NCBI RefSeq assembly: GCF_052116145.1 | Contig: NZ_JBQKLQ010000002.1 | Span: 186,001 to 250,000 of the forward strand | Direction of reading: 5' to 3' | Source: Fundicoccus sp052116145 | GTDB lineage: Bacteria; Bacillota; Bacilli; Lactobacillales; Aerococcaceae | DNA: 64,000 nt | Part shown: in pieces, positions 19,901 through 26,561 of the stretch | Layout of the letters: every line of letters begins with the position of its first letter | Position numbering within the stretch: the stretch's first letter is position 1 | Program-made: the position numbers and the translations under genes | The notes under the pieces: model-generated | What the model was told of the DNA's origin: nothing | The model's input: the letters and a program-made list of their open reading frames with translations, nothing else | Databases searched by the model: none

Positions 19901-21456
19901 TTATCTCCAAGCCATTGAGTTCCAAGGAAAATTTGTGTTTCTTGGTTAGCAAATTGATAATACATGACAAGCAAATCTTGAGTTGAGTACCCAAATTCAT
20001 CCGTATAGTAACCATGCACATCGTAACCAAGATAAAGTGTGTCTTGTCGATTATTAAAGTCTAGCGTTATAGGATAGAGTTCATCTGTTGGTAATTCTAT
20101 CTTTAAATCTTCAAGACTGATTGAGAATGGTCCAAACTCTTTGGATTCTTGATTATCTACCTCTCGATTATCCAAAAGAATTGTTAATTCAATATAATCC
20201 AATACTTCCCCAGTTTCTTGATCGTGGTGAGAATACACAATCGAGTATTCACCACTTTCTTCTTCTAGACTAAAAGTATGATAATAATCACCTTCCCAGT
20301 TTTTCAACGTATCATTTGAAAAAACTTCAACAATGAAAACTTCTTCCTCTTGATTAAATCGTCCATTGAACTCAAAGCCATCGTAAGCCTCTGAGCGAAC
20401 ATAGACTTCTTTCCCTGTATCGTATCGATTATCTCGCGTAATGTGCATCTGTAACTTTTCAACGTTCGGTAAAATAGTAACCACTAACCAGTAGGACTTA
20501 GTCTTTTTAGTCGATGGCGAGTAAGCTGTTATACGGTAGTCATTAGTAAATTGAGTTTCACTCAGAAAATCCGTAGACGGTTGATTAATTACCCAATCTC
20601 CATTTGTCATTTGGTAATTAACAGTACCCGCTGCATGATCAATCGATACTTTTAACAGATTATCTTGAGTCACAAAGTCTTGAACTCCTTCTTCCTGTTT
20701 CACATTCACATTCAGATGTTCTACACTAAATGTATCTGATATTTCAAGCGTTAGAGTGTATTGAATTTGCTCTCCTTGATCTGTTAAGTATGCAATATGC
20801 CCTGGATTATATACAGTCACCGTTCCATCGCTAGAAACAGCAGCACCCATATCCATAGTGTCGATTACTGGTGATTCACTATATGGAACAAGAATTGAAG
20901 CGGTTATATTGTTAATGTTGATTTCAAAATTTTCATTTCCAGATCTAAATTCAGATTCTTGCCACTGAATATCAAGCGCCACATCTCCAACGGCTGTTTT
21001 TTTCACTAGTCCTTCCGGATTTGCTAATAATTCCGCGACAGTTAATTGAATTATCTCATGTCTTTCAATCACTTCTGGATCAGCTTCTGGATCTACCTCT
21101 TGATCTTCTGTTGCCTCTGATTCTTCGCTATCTTCAGGTGTCTCTATTGAACTCTCCGGAACAATTACTTCAGTATCATTTTCCAAACTCGATGACTCTG
21201 ATGGTGTTCCTTCTCCGACTGGAGCCTCTTCATCTACTGGAATATCTTGCTCTGGCGGAGTAACTTCCTCTGATGTTTCTACTACTGATTCTTGTGTTTC
21301 AACTACTTCCGTCGATGGTTCAACAACCTCACTACCATCCTCAGCCCGAACGACCGTTAATACGCTTGGCGCCATGGTTTGAAACGTTAACATTCCTGCT
21401 AAACCTAATTTAATTAATGAATCTTTTACATATCTTATCTTACGATTCTTGACCAT
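13984..21456 (-). CDS. Giant LPXTG-anchored surface protein with Ser-Asp repeat
   Basis: The 2490-residue protein has a long signal peptide (cleavage near VRAED, residue 38-39), then a Glu/Ser/Thr-rich segment to about 135. About 1270 residues of beta-rich modules follow, with visible internal repeats (compare LYLGYDVHGYYTDEF with VFIGYDAVGVFTDWS). A Big2-like module (about 1413-1633) is followed by a 300-residue repeat of Ser, Asp, Glu and Thr (about 1716-2016), then a second copy of the Big2-like module (about 2016-2238), a helical segment, LPNTG at 2455-2459, a hydrophobic segment and a basic tail. Sortase would attach it to peptidoglycan, with the SD region as a stalk. It is probably an adhesin; the ligand is unknown. 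It is a single-gene unit. Confidence 0.9.
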   Translation of the reverse strand: MVKNRKIRYVKDSLIKLGLAGMLTFQTMAPSVLTVVRAEDGSEVVEPSTEVVETQESVVETSEEVTPPEQDIPVDEEAPVGEGTPSESSSLENDTEVIVPESSIETPEDSEESEATEDQEVDPEADPEVIERHEIIQLTVAELLANPEGLVKKTAVGDVALDIQWQESEFRSGNENFEININNITASILVPYSESPVIDTMDMGAAVSSDGTVTVYNPGHIAYLTDQGEQIQYTLTLEISDTFSVEHLNVNVKQEEGVQDFVTQDNLLKVSIDHAAGTVNYQMTNGDWVINQPSTDFLSETQFTNDYRITAYSPSTKKTKSYWLVVTILPNVEKLQMHITRDNRYDTGKEVYVRSEAYDGFEFNGRFNQEEEVFIVEVFSNDTLKNWEGDYYHTFSLEEESGEYSIVYSHHDQETGEVLDYIELTILLDNREVDNQESKEFGPFSISLEDLKIELPTDELYPITLDFNNRQDTLYLGYDVHGYYTDEFGYSTQDLLVMYYQFANQETQIFLGTQWLGDNSKLDIRGYYGNNIILNLSDLPEIPIYEQTFDLNFDHSEFNKLAHDFGEFKLEAYYRGYRDGVYHLELIENEDYYIQLEDNNYDLWDQESQHVKQFSLLNQRTGRTVAKYKLTFNVEKRDFFNTDEDGFSITDDEIDRVEDITITLTPQDLLEAANSKDRRVLKEIDNRLEVALHVYLNTNGLRANEPYYSAYFNQDSIWPKGLRDGQLVYFGNNDYWQVYTNHYLAAEPYIESETLYYVEQDGEVIQYNLKIAFEDIIEPQELIIDFSNETDKSQVLSADNLLSVTVDYDNRSLSLNTIEGWTTVEKQLAIDIRYDNYNYYVHLISDVGETKFYHLKVNTLINDEATKEVEITLTKNNQKAFGTEVYVDIPELGNTSMIGFYNEYQNRYEINLDPDYEFINVYGYFEYEANGEDTTYIGYLEEGDISINGEPQVGKRIKVIVTIDDEAPADEARLTFTPKVSFEKLQMHSKTDGYELTLEYNDRRQESVFIGYDAVGVFTDWSYHSTKDKFIQLYENNGIYSLRNILYETSPGFIELYTDYGNTVTLEVVGIPELIKETIEIPVTLEHGSDSPQQVNSQAFPNLSLIAYHNHSQDYWDTSYTLEMPRYDYDGIYEIVYDMEWGTFVDDEAETISEILNINRVGEGNRMIGQIELVYTFEAPKYEERETISIDLIQQNANNYFATQNSVSEDGLVVLSSRYNEYDHEDSLFKLFSLLAGVTPEAKEDNYMLVGHYYIGEATKLEGMDTEFNISHNPAILLRNNNSDVIYRYPIQVTVNETPGEDNQDGNYFEFEGDASEFMKVTQTTNGPVYGKQVQLKISDYESLNGRIFLDKENIMALFDDSTPPEERYMFSDIRMLVYNLPLTKIDEFTYEGKLDQFTTLKVNILDPEQTVIEVRDLQVSGDDLIENKLLLSGGEISSLIATVKPLNATNQAITWTSSNEEVASVLNGDVYAHASGKAVITAETHNGLQVQIEVEVKNNAPVIEVEDEEYREVVKVTGPSTAIPKGATLRVEPIKEEAVAYKQMDQLTDGRMTMFDISLFNKQENISVQPNAPLMVSVKIPEGYDASKLKMYYFDEKTGMREELKGYVDGDYYTFEVKHFSYYVLVEEEVAVPEPVIVEKTSEKTTEIPFKRIRQANDELEIGVERVVVKGINGEKTIIFKDIYTDGELTSSEQIGEKITDPIDEVIEYGTLPKETESDDETSSDDESSDETSSDEETSSDDETSDETSSDEETSSDDETSDETSSDEETSSDDESSDETSSDEETSSDEETSSDDESSDETSSDEETSSDEETSSDDESSDETSSDEETSSDDETSDETSSDEETSSDDESSDETSSDEETSSDDETSDETSSDEETSSDDETSSDDEPSDETSSDEETSSDDESSDETSSDEETSSDEETSSDDETSSDDEPSDETSSDEETSSDDESPDETSSDEETSSDDETSSDDESSDETSSDEETSSDDETSDETSSDEEISSDDETSDETESDDETSSIEVKDLQVTGENLVEGKLNLSGGDITSLIATVKPLNATNQAITWTSSNEEVASVLNGDVYAHASGTAVITAETHNGLQVQIEVEVKNNAPVIEVEDENYREIVKVTGLSTAIPKGATLRVKPIKEDARAYQQMNTLTKGRMTMFDISLFNEQENIAVQPNAPLMVSVKIPEGYDASKLKMYYFNDKTVTREELRGFVDGEYYTFEVTHFSYYVLVEESDQDDETPAEKVELSIEVKHEWQGISLNNQPTGLKGQLASETIKVKDGEEFTVKALTTSDVKLDGIEGVHEFIAPEDLVVTASQDQTSITMIYQVVQKNSEEQVKALEVMLAKAKAAIASYKAKEAVTRALFDGWIRSVSAQPLTFDEAQAAVITQVQVLTAYLTTIEQGGYISISSIDQSLVTTQAAIDELVAVGQEKEKPAKESSSTEVTKGKTKDGKLPNTGENSMVWVTVLGLVILAFGVVLIVKQTKRHRR
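14745..15410 (-). repeat. Second copy of duplicated Big2-like module
   Basis: This stretch and 16560-17220 encode the same module. The proteins differ at about one residue in eight over most of the length. A central block of about 185 bp (15128-15313 versus about 16938-17123) differs at only one base. The two copies flank the Ser-Asp region. Confidence 0.85.
15408..16312 (-). repeat. Coding Ser-Asp-Glu-Thr repeat region of the adhesin
   Basis: About 900 bp of short units coding SSDEETSSDDETSDET and variants. Larger blocks (for example around 15540-15660, 15660-15800, 16020-16140) recur almost unchanged. All six frames stay largely open here, producing spurious overlapping frames. Length variation by slippage is expected. 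Confidence 0.9.
16560..17220 (-). repeat. First copy of duplicated Big2-like module
   Basis: Upstream (N-terminal) copy of the module. It contains IATVKPLNATNQAITWTSSN, the core of a Big2 bacterial Ig-like domain, then a second domain ending HFSYYVLVEEE. It is the partner of 14745-15410. Confidence 0.85.
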
Positions 21457-21581
21457 TAAGTTTCCTCCTAACTAATAAATATCACAATATGATTATGACA
21501 CAGATTAGATGGTTTTGATATAACAAAACACACATATCTTAAACTTGCTTTCAAAATAATAACAGACTATTTTCAGCATAA

Positions 21582-21607
21582 AAAAAACACCTTTCCCAAA
21601 GGAAAGG
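21582..21607 (-). terminator. Terminator of the LysR gene at 21617
   Basis: CCTTTCC/GGAAAGG with the loop CAAA (21590-21607). A run of eight T residues follows on the minus strand. Confidence 0.8.
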
Positions 21608-21616
21608 CGGCTCGAT

Positions 21617-22567
21617 TTAGATTGAATAATAATCTGGAGATTGAATCGTTTGGAGGCTCTCAACCCTTTCACCTAGTGATTCTTCAGCTAGCCTTAAATA
21701 TGATTTTGCATTGTCAGATAGCTTCTGGTTTTTGGGTGCAATCCAACAAATATAATGACTTTCTGAAGTTTCTAAAGGAATCGACACCATATGTGGATCG
21801 GTAATTTGATTAATCATAATGCCTGATCCGGTTAAATAAGCATCAGAACCTATAATAATATTGATCGCACTCATTCGGTCACTGACGACCACCTTTCGCT
21901 GATTCGCTTGAACTTCTAAAGGATGCTCTGCCAAAAATTCATTTTGCTGATCATTTTGCTCAAAAGTTATCGCTGGGTAATCTAATAAATCTTTATATTT
22001 AACACTCTTTCGATCTGCTAAAGGATGTTTTTTACGCACAAACACTTTCGGCTGAAATTCCCACATCACATGGTACTGCAGGTTTTCTTGTTCGAAAAAG
22101 CGCGTCAATAATCGGCGGTTAAATTCACTCAAATAAACAAAGCCTAACTCACTAATGTTTTGCGACACATTTTTAACTACCGTATAAGTGTCCACCTCGA
22201 AAAAGCGGTAAACAAAACGTTGGTAATTCTCGCCTTGAATAAACTTGCTGAAAGCCTCTGATGCAAAATCATAATGCTGACTCGATACCGAAAACCACTG
22301 TCGCTCCGTATCCGTATCAATAAACGTATCCCTCATTACTTCCAACTGACTTAACACTTGACGCGCCTGGGTAATAAATTCATAACCTTCATGCGTGGCC
22401 GTCATACCACTGCTCGACCGCGTGAAGAGTTGTCGTCCGACTTCTTGTTCTAGTTCCTTCAAGGAAACTGAAATTGTCGAAGGCGAGACAAATAACAGGT
22501 CTGCTGCCCGATTTATCGATCCTGTTCTTTCTATATAGTCTAAATATTTTAGTTGTTGTATATTCAC
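21617..22567 (-). CDS. LysR family transcriptional regulator
   Basis: The 316 residues show the LysR winged helix (MNIQQLKYLDYIERTGSINRAADLLFVSPSTISVSLKELEQEVG split over residues 1-44, recognition helix around SPSTISVSLKELE) and a substrate-binding domain from about 90. No specific subfamily is recognised. It has no divergent target gene: the neighbour upstream is a 540-base repeat-rich gap before the peptide transporter, and the adhesin gene ends elsewhere. Its regulon cannot be inferred from position alone. Control of the peptide transporter is possible. Confidence 0.85.
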   Translation of the reverse strand: MNIQQLKYLDYIERTGSINRAADLLFVSPSTISVSLKELEQEVGRQLFTRSSSGMTATHEGYEFITQARQVLSQLEVMRDTFIDTDTERQWFSVSSQHYDFASEAFSKFIQGENYQRFVYRFFEVDTYTVVKNVSQNISELGFVYLSEFNRRLLTRFFEQENLQYHVMWEFQPKVFVRKKHPLADRKSVKYKDLLDYPAITFEQNDQQNEFLAEHPLEVQANQRKVVVSDRMSAINIIIGSDAYLTGSGIMINQITDPHMVSIPLETSESHYICWIAPKNQKLSDNAKSYLRLAEESLGERVESLQTIQSPDYYSI

Positions 22568-22710
22568 TACACTCGCCCTCTCTGTATAAACTACCCTTTA
22601 TCATACAGGATTTATCCTCACTAAGAAATACCTGAGTAAAATCATCGCTTACGAAGTGAGCGATTCCTTTTTCTTTGCATTTAATTTATTCAATGAACTC
22701 AATTAAAACC

Positions 22711-22783
22711 TTCCACATCATGGCGAAGTGAGCCACGATGTGAGAACTCCTCTAGGATTCGTCGCTCGAGTCGCCACGATGTG
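22711..22783. repeat. Intergenic repeat copy A1 with internal hairpin
   Basis: This 73-bp unit recurs at 22865-22936 with roughly nine differences. Each begins with an imperfect inverted repeat (CACATCATGGC versus GCCACGATGTG, one mismatch) and ends with CGAGTCGCCACGAT. The stretch between the copies holds another imperfect hairpin with ATGCCA/TGGCAT ends. Confidence 0.7.
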
Positions 22784-22864
22784 AGAGGACAATTTGCTCT
22801 GAATATATACTGAGAAATGCCACTTATCGGCCAAAATATGACCGTATAATGGCATTATGCGATC

Positions 22865-22936
22865 TTCCACATCATGGCGAAGTTAGCCACGATGTGGGAC
22901 CCCCTCCAGGATTCGTCGTTCGAGTCGCCACGATAC
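22865..22936. repeat. Intergenic repeat copy A2 with internal hairpin
   Basis: Second copy of the unit described at 22711-22783, starting 154 bases later in the same orientation. A REP-like function or decay of a small mobile element is possible. No coding frame is visible in the 22568-23103 gap. Confidence 0.7.
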
Positions 22937-22965
22937 AGCGCAGCCCCGACCAATAACAAGCAACA

Positions 22966-23007
22966 CAAAAAGCGCCAAGCAAGACATGTCAGTCCGCTCG
23001 GCGCTCT
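22966..23007 (-). terminator. Terminator of the peptide transporter operon
   Basis: AGCGCC...GGCGCT closing a longer imperfect stem (AGC/GCT inside), followed on the minus strand by TTTTTG. It lies about 100 bases after the binding-protein stop codon. Confidence 0.65.
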
Positions 23008-23016
23008 TAATAAATT

Positions 23017-23099
23017 TCTACTATTTTCTACTAGTAACTCTACTATTTCTACTAGCTATTTTTTATTCTACTATTATGTATTACTACTAATTACTATAA
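23017..23099. repeat. Degenerate TACTA-rich simple repeat
   Basis: An 80-bp stretch between terminator and stop codon of the binding protein is built of variants of TTCTACTATT and CTACTAG. It is transcribed as part of the 3' untranslated region. No coding potential. Confidence 0.6.
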
Positions 23100-23103
23100 A
23101 ACA

Positions 23104-24993
23104 TTACTCACCCAAACTGTTTAGGTAGTTGGTTTTGAATTCTTCAACTTTAGCTGGATCTGCCACTAAGCTATTGCCAGTGTCTACTAGAGGCGATAAC
23201 GTTGTGAAAGCTGGTAACTTCAAGCCTTGGTATGCCGCATTGATTTCTTCTTGGTTGATTGCATAAAGGATGGCTTTACGTAAATCAACACTATCAGAGA
23301 CTGGGCGACCTGGTGTATTCGTATTGAATAACATGTAAGCCACCCCATTACTTGGGATCGATTGTAAAGTTAAGCTGGCTTCTTTTTCGACGATTGGATA
23401 GTTGACTTCGCTCAAGCTATATAGTAAATCTACTTCACCTGCACGTAAGGCAGATAATGAACTGCTCGCGTCACCGATAAAACGAACTGTTACTGAAGAA
23501 ATCTTAGCTGTCGCTTCAGTTTCTGCACGGTAGACTGGGTTTTTAGCAAAGTTTGCTTGGTAGTCGTTTTTATCGACTAACAAGTAAGGACCACTGGCCC
23601 ATAAATGATTATCGTACGTGCCACCTTCAGTGATTGCGCGTTGGTCGCCATAGGCAATGTCAACGTTTGGATCATAAGCTGCTACATCATACGTATTGAT
23701 AGCTGTTACTTGTGCCTCAGACACAATACCGGCGGATTGGTGACCTAGGTAATTCAAGACTTGTGGGAATGGTTCAGTCGTTGTTAATTTAACCACTTGG
23801 TAATTTCCAGCTGCATTATCAACTTCTGCTTCGCTCGAAACTAAATCAGCAATCGCTGCTGGTAAATCCGCTTCTAATGCTTCTTTAACTGTCACGTCGC
23901 TACCTGAAACTAGAGCAGACTCTAATTCCGCAAGGTCTTCGACGACGCTGACTTCTGCAATATGTTCATGCAAGCTATATGTCCGGTGATCAGGCACAGA
24001 CTCAGAATCTTTGGCACGGTTTAATGAGAAAACCACATCTTCTGCCGATACTAAATCCCCCGTATCCACTGCTCTTCCGTCTTCGACTTTCGCGAAGTTT
24101 ATATCATCTCTTAGGATGAAATAGTAATCTGAATTACCTTCTGCGATGACATGGTTATAACTCAATGAATTTTCAGATGTGATTTGGTCATCATCCGTCA
24201 AGTTAATTAAGCGGACATACATGTTGGTATTTAATTGGTTGATACTTCCATCGTTGCCTTTGATTGGGTCTAAGGATGTTAAGTCAGCCATTTCTTGCGT
24301 TAAAACTAAAGGACGTGTCGCGTTTTGGCTGTCATCCACATAAGAGACACCTTCCCAGGCGAAGGCGCGTGATTTAGATAAACGAATCGACTCTGGCTTT
24401 AACACCTCATGGTTATAAGCTTGCGCTTTAAGCGATGTGTATAGAGGAACGATATAAGCATTGTCAGTTACTAAGACTTCTTCAAATTGCTTATAAGTGT
24501 CTACGTATTCCTCAGCCGTTTGCGAAGCGGCTAATTCGATTAACTCATCGATTTCAGGGTTGTTTATGATGCTGTTGTCACCTTCTGAAATAAATAATGA
24601 ACGCACGGCATAGTCTGGATTTCCTGTAACGGTTGTCCAACTTGATATCGCCAAGTCATAGTTGCCTGCTTCTTTTTGCGCTGTAAAGCTTGCATAGTCT
24701 GGCTGTAGGCTTACTTCCACTTGGAAGCCGGCTTTTGTTAGCTGGTCGCGAACGATGTTCGCATTTTGCTCGGATGAAGATTGGGCTAGAACAGTCACCG
24801 GAATGGCTGCATCTTGGGCCTTCACTGTTTGTAAGTTAGCGGCAGCGGGTAAGACCGTTCCTGCTAATAACGTTGCGGATAAAATTGCTTTACTCAATAA
24901 ATGTTTCATTAAACGATAATTCTCCTTTTTATCTGGTTTTAGATTTGCACGGCAATCACAATGACAACAACAACCTTCTTCGTCTAAATTCAT
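23104..24993 (-). CDS. Circularly permuted family-5 peptide-binding protein
   Basis: This is an extracellular substrate-binding protein of the OppA/DppA fold in an unusual order. Numbered from the ATG at 24993, residues about 55-210 match what is normally the C-terminal part (NYDLAISSWTTVTGNPDY, then NNPEIDELIELAASQTAEE, then AYIVPLYTS). Residues about 215-629 match the normal N-terminal part and hinge (FILRDDINFA, SAEDVVFSLNRAKD, ASGPYLL, then DLRKAILYAINQEEINAAYQG, ending ADPAKVEEFKTNYLNSLGE). The start at 24993 has the best site (AGAGGTGAGGCA). A second start at 24909 (MKHLLSKAIL) gives a normal signal peptide, cleaved after VKA. The lipobox is lost: LLAGT stands where LLAGC is expected. 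It is the last gene of the permease operon. Confidence 0.85.
   Translation of the reverse strand: MNLDEEGCCCHCDCRANLKPDKKENYRLMKHLLSKAILSATLLAGTVLPAAANLQTVKAQDAAIPVTVLAQSSSEQNANIVRDQLTKAGFQVEVSLQPDYASFTAQKEAGNYDLAISSWTTVTGNPDYAVRSLFISEGDNSIINNPEIDELIELAASQTAEEYVDTYKQFEEVLVTDNAYIVPLYTSLKAQAYNHEVLKPESIRLSKSRAFAWEGVSYVDDSQNATRPLVLTQEMADLTSLDPIKGNDGSINQLNTNMYVRLINLTDDDQITSENSLSYNHVIAEGNSDYYFILRDDINFAKVEDGRAVDTGDLVSAEDVVFSLNRAKDSESVPDHRTYSLHEHIAEVSVVEDLAELESALVSGSDVTVKEALEADLPAAIADLVSSEAEVDNAAGNYQVVKLTTTEPFPQVLNYLGHQSAGIVSEAQVTAINTYDVAAYDPNVDIAYGDQRAITEGGTYDNHLWASGPYLLVDKNDYQANFAKNPVYRAETEATAKISSVTVRFIGDASSSLSALRAGEVDLLYSLSEVNYPIVEKEASLTLQSIPSNGVAYMLFNTNTPGRPVSDSVDLRKAILYAINQEEINAAYQGLKLPAFTTLSPLVDTGNSLVADPAKVEEFKTNYLNSLGE
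24910..24993 (-). other. Cysteine-rich in-frame leader of the binding protein
   Basis: From ATG 24993 the frame reads MNLDEEGCCCHCDCRANLKP and continues without a stop into the signal peptide at 24909. Five of six residues in the cluster are Cys or His codons. It has a near-consensus ribosome binding site of its own, while the second start has AAAAAGGAG about 12 bases before it. A cysteine cluster in front of a Sec signal peptide is atypical, so a regulatory role of this segment (ribosome pausing at Cys codons) is possible. Inference only. Confidence 0.45.
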
Positions 24994-25028
24994 TGCCTCA
25001 CCTCTTTCTATTGTTTGCTTACGCTTCA

Positions 25029-26537
25029 TTACTTCATCTTAGGATCGAGCGCATCGCGTAAGCCATCGCCTAAGAAGTTAAAAGATAATACTAAGGCGAT
25101 AATCGCTAAACCGGGGTAAATCGCTAAGTAAGGATGGGTTTCGAGATAATCGCTACCAATTCTCAGAATATTGCCCCATTCGGGAATGTGACTTTCGACA
25201 CCTAGACCCAGATAACTCAAACTGCTGGTCGATATAACTGCGGTGGCGACCGTCAAGGATGAGCGAATAATCATCGGGGCACTTGCATTTGGAATCACAT
25301 GCTTAAGAATAATTTTCGCGTCCGATACGCCGAGCGCCCGTGCTGCCTCGATATATTCCATCTGTTTAACTTGCAGCACACTCGCACGCATCGTCCGGGC
25401 ATAACCAGGTATTCCACCGATACTCAAAGCCAAGATCAGGTTCTGTGTCGATGTACCAAAGGCGGTCACAATCGTGATGGCTAACAGAATGCCTGGAATT
25501 GCATAAAGAATGTCCAAGACGCGCATAATGGTTTGGTCAATTCGCTGAGAATAGTAACCTGCCAGTGCCCCCAAGAAGCCGCCGATGAACAAAGGCCCTA
25601 AAGTTGCCAACAAGCCAACTAATATCGAAATACGTCCACCAAAAATCAAACGTGAAAAAACGTCACGTCCGAAATTGTCGGTCCCTAATGGGTAAAGCCA
25701 ACTTGGCGTTTGTAAAATCGCTGAGTAATTATTCTCGACCGCATAACTGTAATCAAAGGTTAAATAACTGGTGATCGCTAAAGCTAAAATCACCGTAATG
25801 ATGTACAGACCGAACATCGCAACTTCATGGCGGGCCAAATTCGCCAACAGACTTCGGCGCTTGTCTTGTTGACGACTTTTCGCCAGCAAGTAGGCTGCCG
25901 CAAACGACAAGAGATTGCCAGACCAAGACAAGACCCCCATGGTCACAATAGGAACAATAATCATTCGGCCTTTCAGTGAGTCAATCCAATTGGGCGCCAA
26001 CAATAACAGGCTATGCAGCATTAGATTAATCAGCAGCAGGCTCATGCCTAAATAAAAGTGCGGATTGACTTGTGGCTTAGCTAAATTAATCAGCGACACC
26101 GCGACCAGCGTCAAGTCGACCAAGACCGCAAATAATAAGAAATATTGATAGGCTTGAATTTTTCTAAAATAAAAAATGAAACCACTCATAAAATTAAAGG
26201 GATTGCCCAGCAATACTGATAACATTAAAAGGACTCCTAACGGACGATGCCAGCTAGGATTGCTTGAAACGACCGCCTTGGGGCTTTCTTGAAGCTGGTT
26301 ATTGGCTTTAATCAACTTTTTTTGGTGTGGGGCGTTGAGTAAGCCATAAGTGGTCGCACCACCCACTGCGCTCAGCACTAGATGTCCAAGGGTGAAAATC
26401 AGACTTTCAACACCCCAGTCCAAGCCAAAGCGTCTGAAATTGAAGACTAAAACGCCTAGACTAAAGACGCCAGATAAGACAGCCGCAAAGCGTAAATAGC
26501 GTTTAGTATTGGCTGAATATAAATTGCTTTGTGACAC
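25029..26537 (-). CDS. Peptide ABC transporter permease, DppC type with extra N-terminal membrane domain
   Basis: The C-terminal 290 residues are a normal DppC/OppC permease: YPLGTDNFGRDVFSRLIFGG, the EAA loop EAARALGVSDAKIILKHVIP and the end FNFLGDGLRDALDPKMK. In front lie about 210 residues with some six additional hydrophobic segments, so the protein has 502 residues instead of about 300. The start is a GTG preceded by AAAGGAG. The stop TAA overlaps the ATG at 25029 (TAATG), suggesting coupling into the binding protein frame. It lies 25 bases after the DppB-type gene. The function of the extra membrane domain is unknown. Confidence 0.85.
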   Translation of the reverse strand: MSQSNLYSANTKRYLRFAAVLSGVFSLGVLVFNFRRFGLDWGVESLIFTLGHLVLSAVGGATTYGLLNAPHQKKLIKANNQLQESPKAVVSSNPSWHRPLGVLLMLSVLLGNPFNFMSGFIFYFRKIQAYQYFLLFAVLVDLTLVAVSLINLAKPQVNPHFYLGMSLLLINLMLHSLLLLAPNWIDSLKGRMIIVPIVTMGVLSWSGNLLSFAAAYLLAKSRQQDKRRSLLANLARHEVAMFGLYIITVILALAITSYLTFDYSYAVENNYSAILQTPSWLYPLGTDNFGRDVFSRLIFGGRISILVGLLATLGPLFIGGFLGALAGYYSQRIDQTIMRVLDILYAIPGILLAITIVTAFGTSTQNLILALSIGGIPGYARTMRASVLQVKQMEYIEAARALGVSDAKIILKHVIPNASAPMIIRSSLTVATAVISTSSLSYLGLGVESHIPEWGNILRIGSDYLETHPYLAIYPGLAIIALVLSFNFLGDGLRDALDPKMK

Positions 26538-26561
26538 GATCGTCGACTCCTTTCTGTTTAC

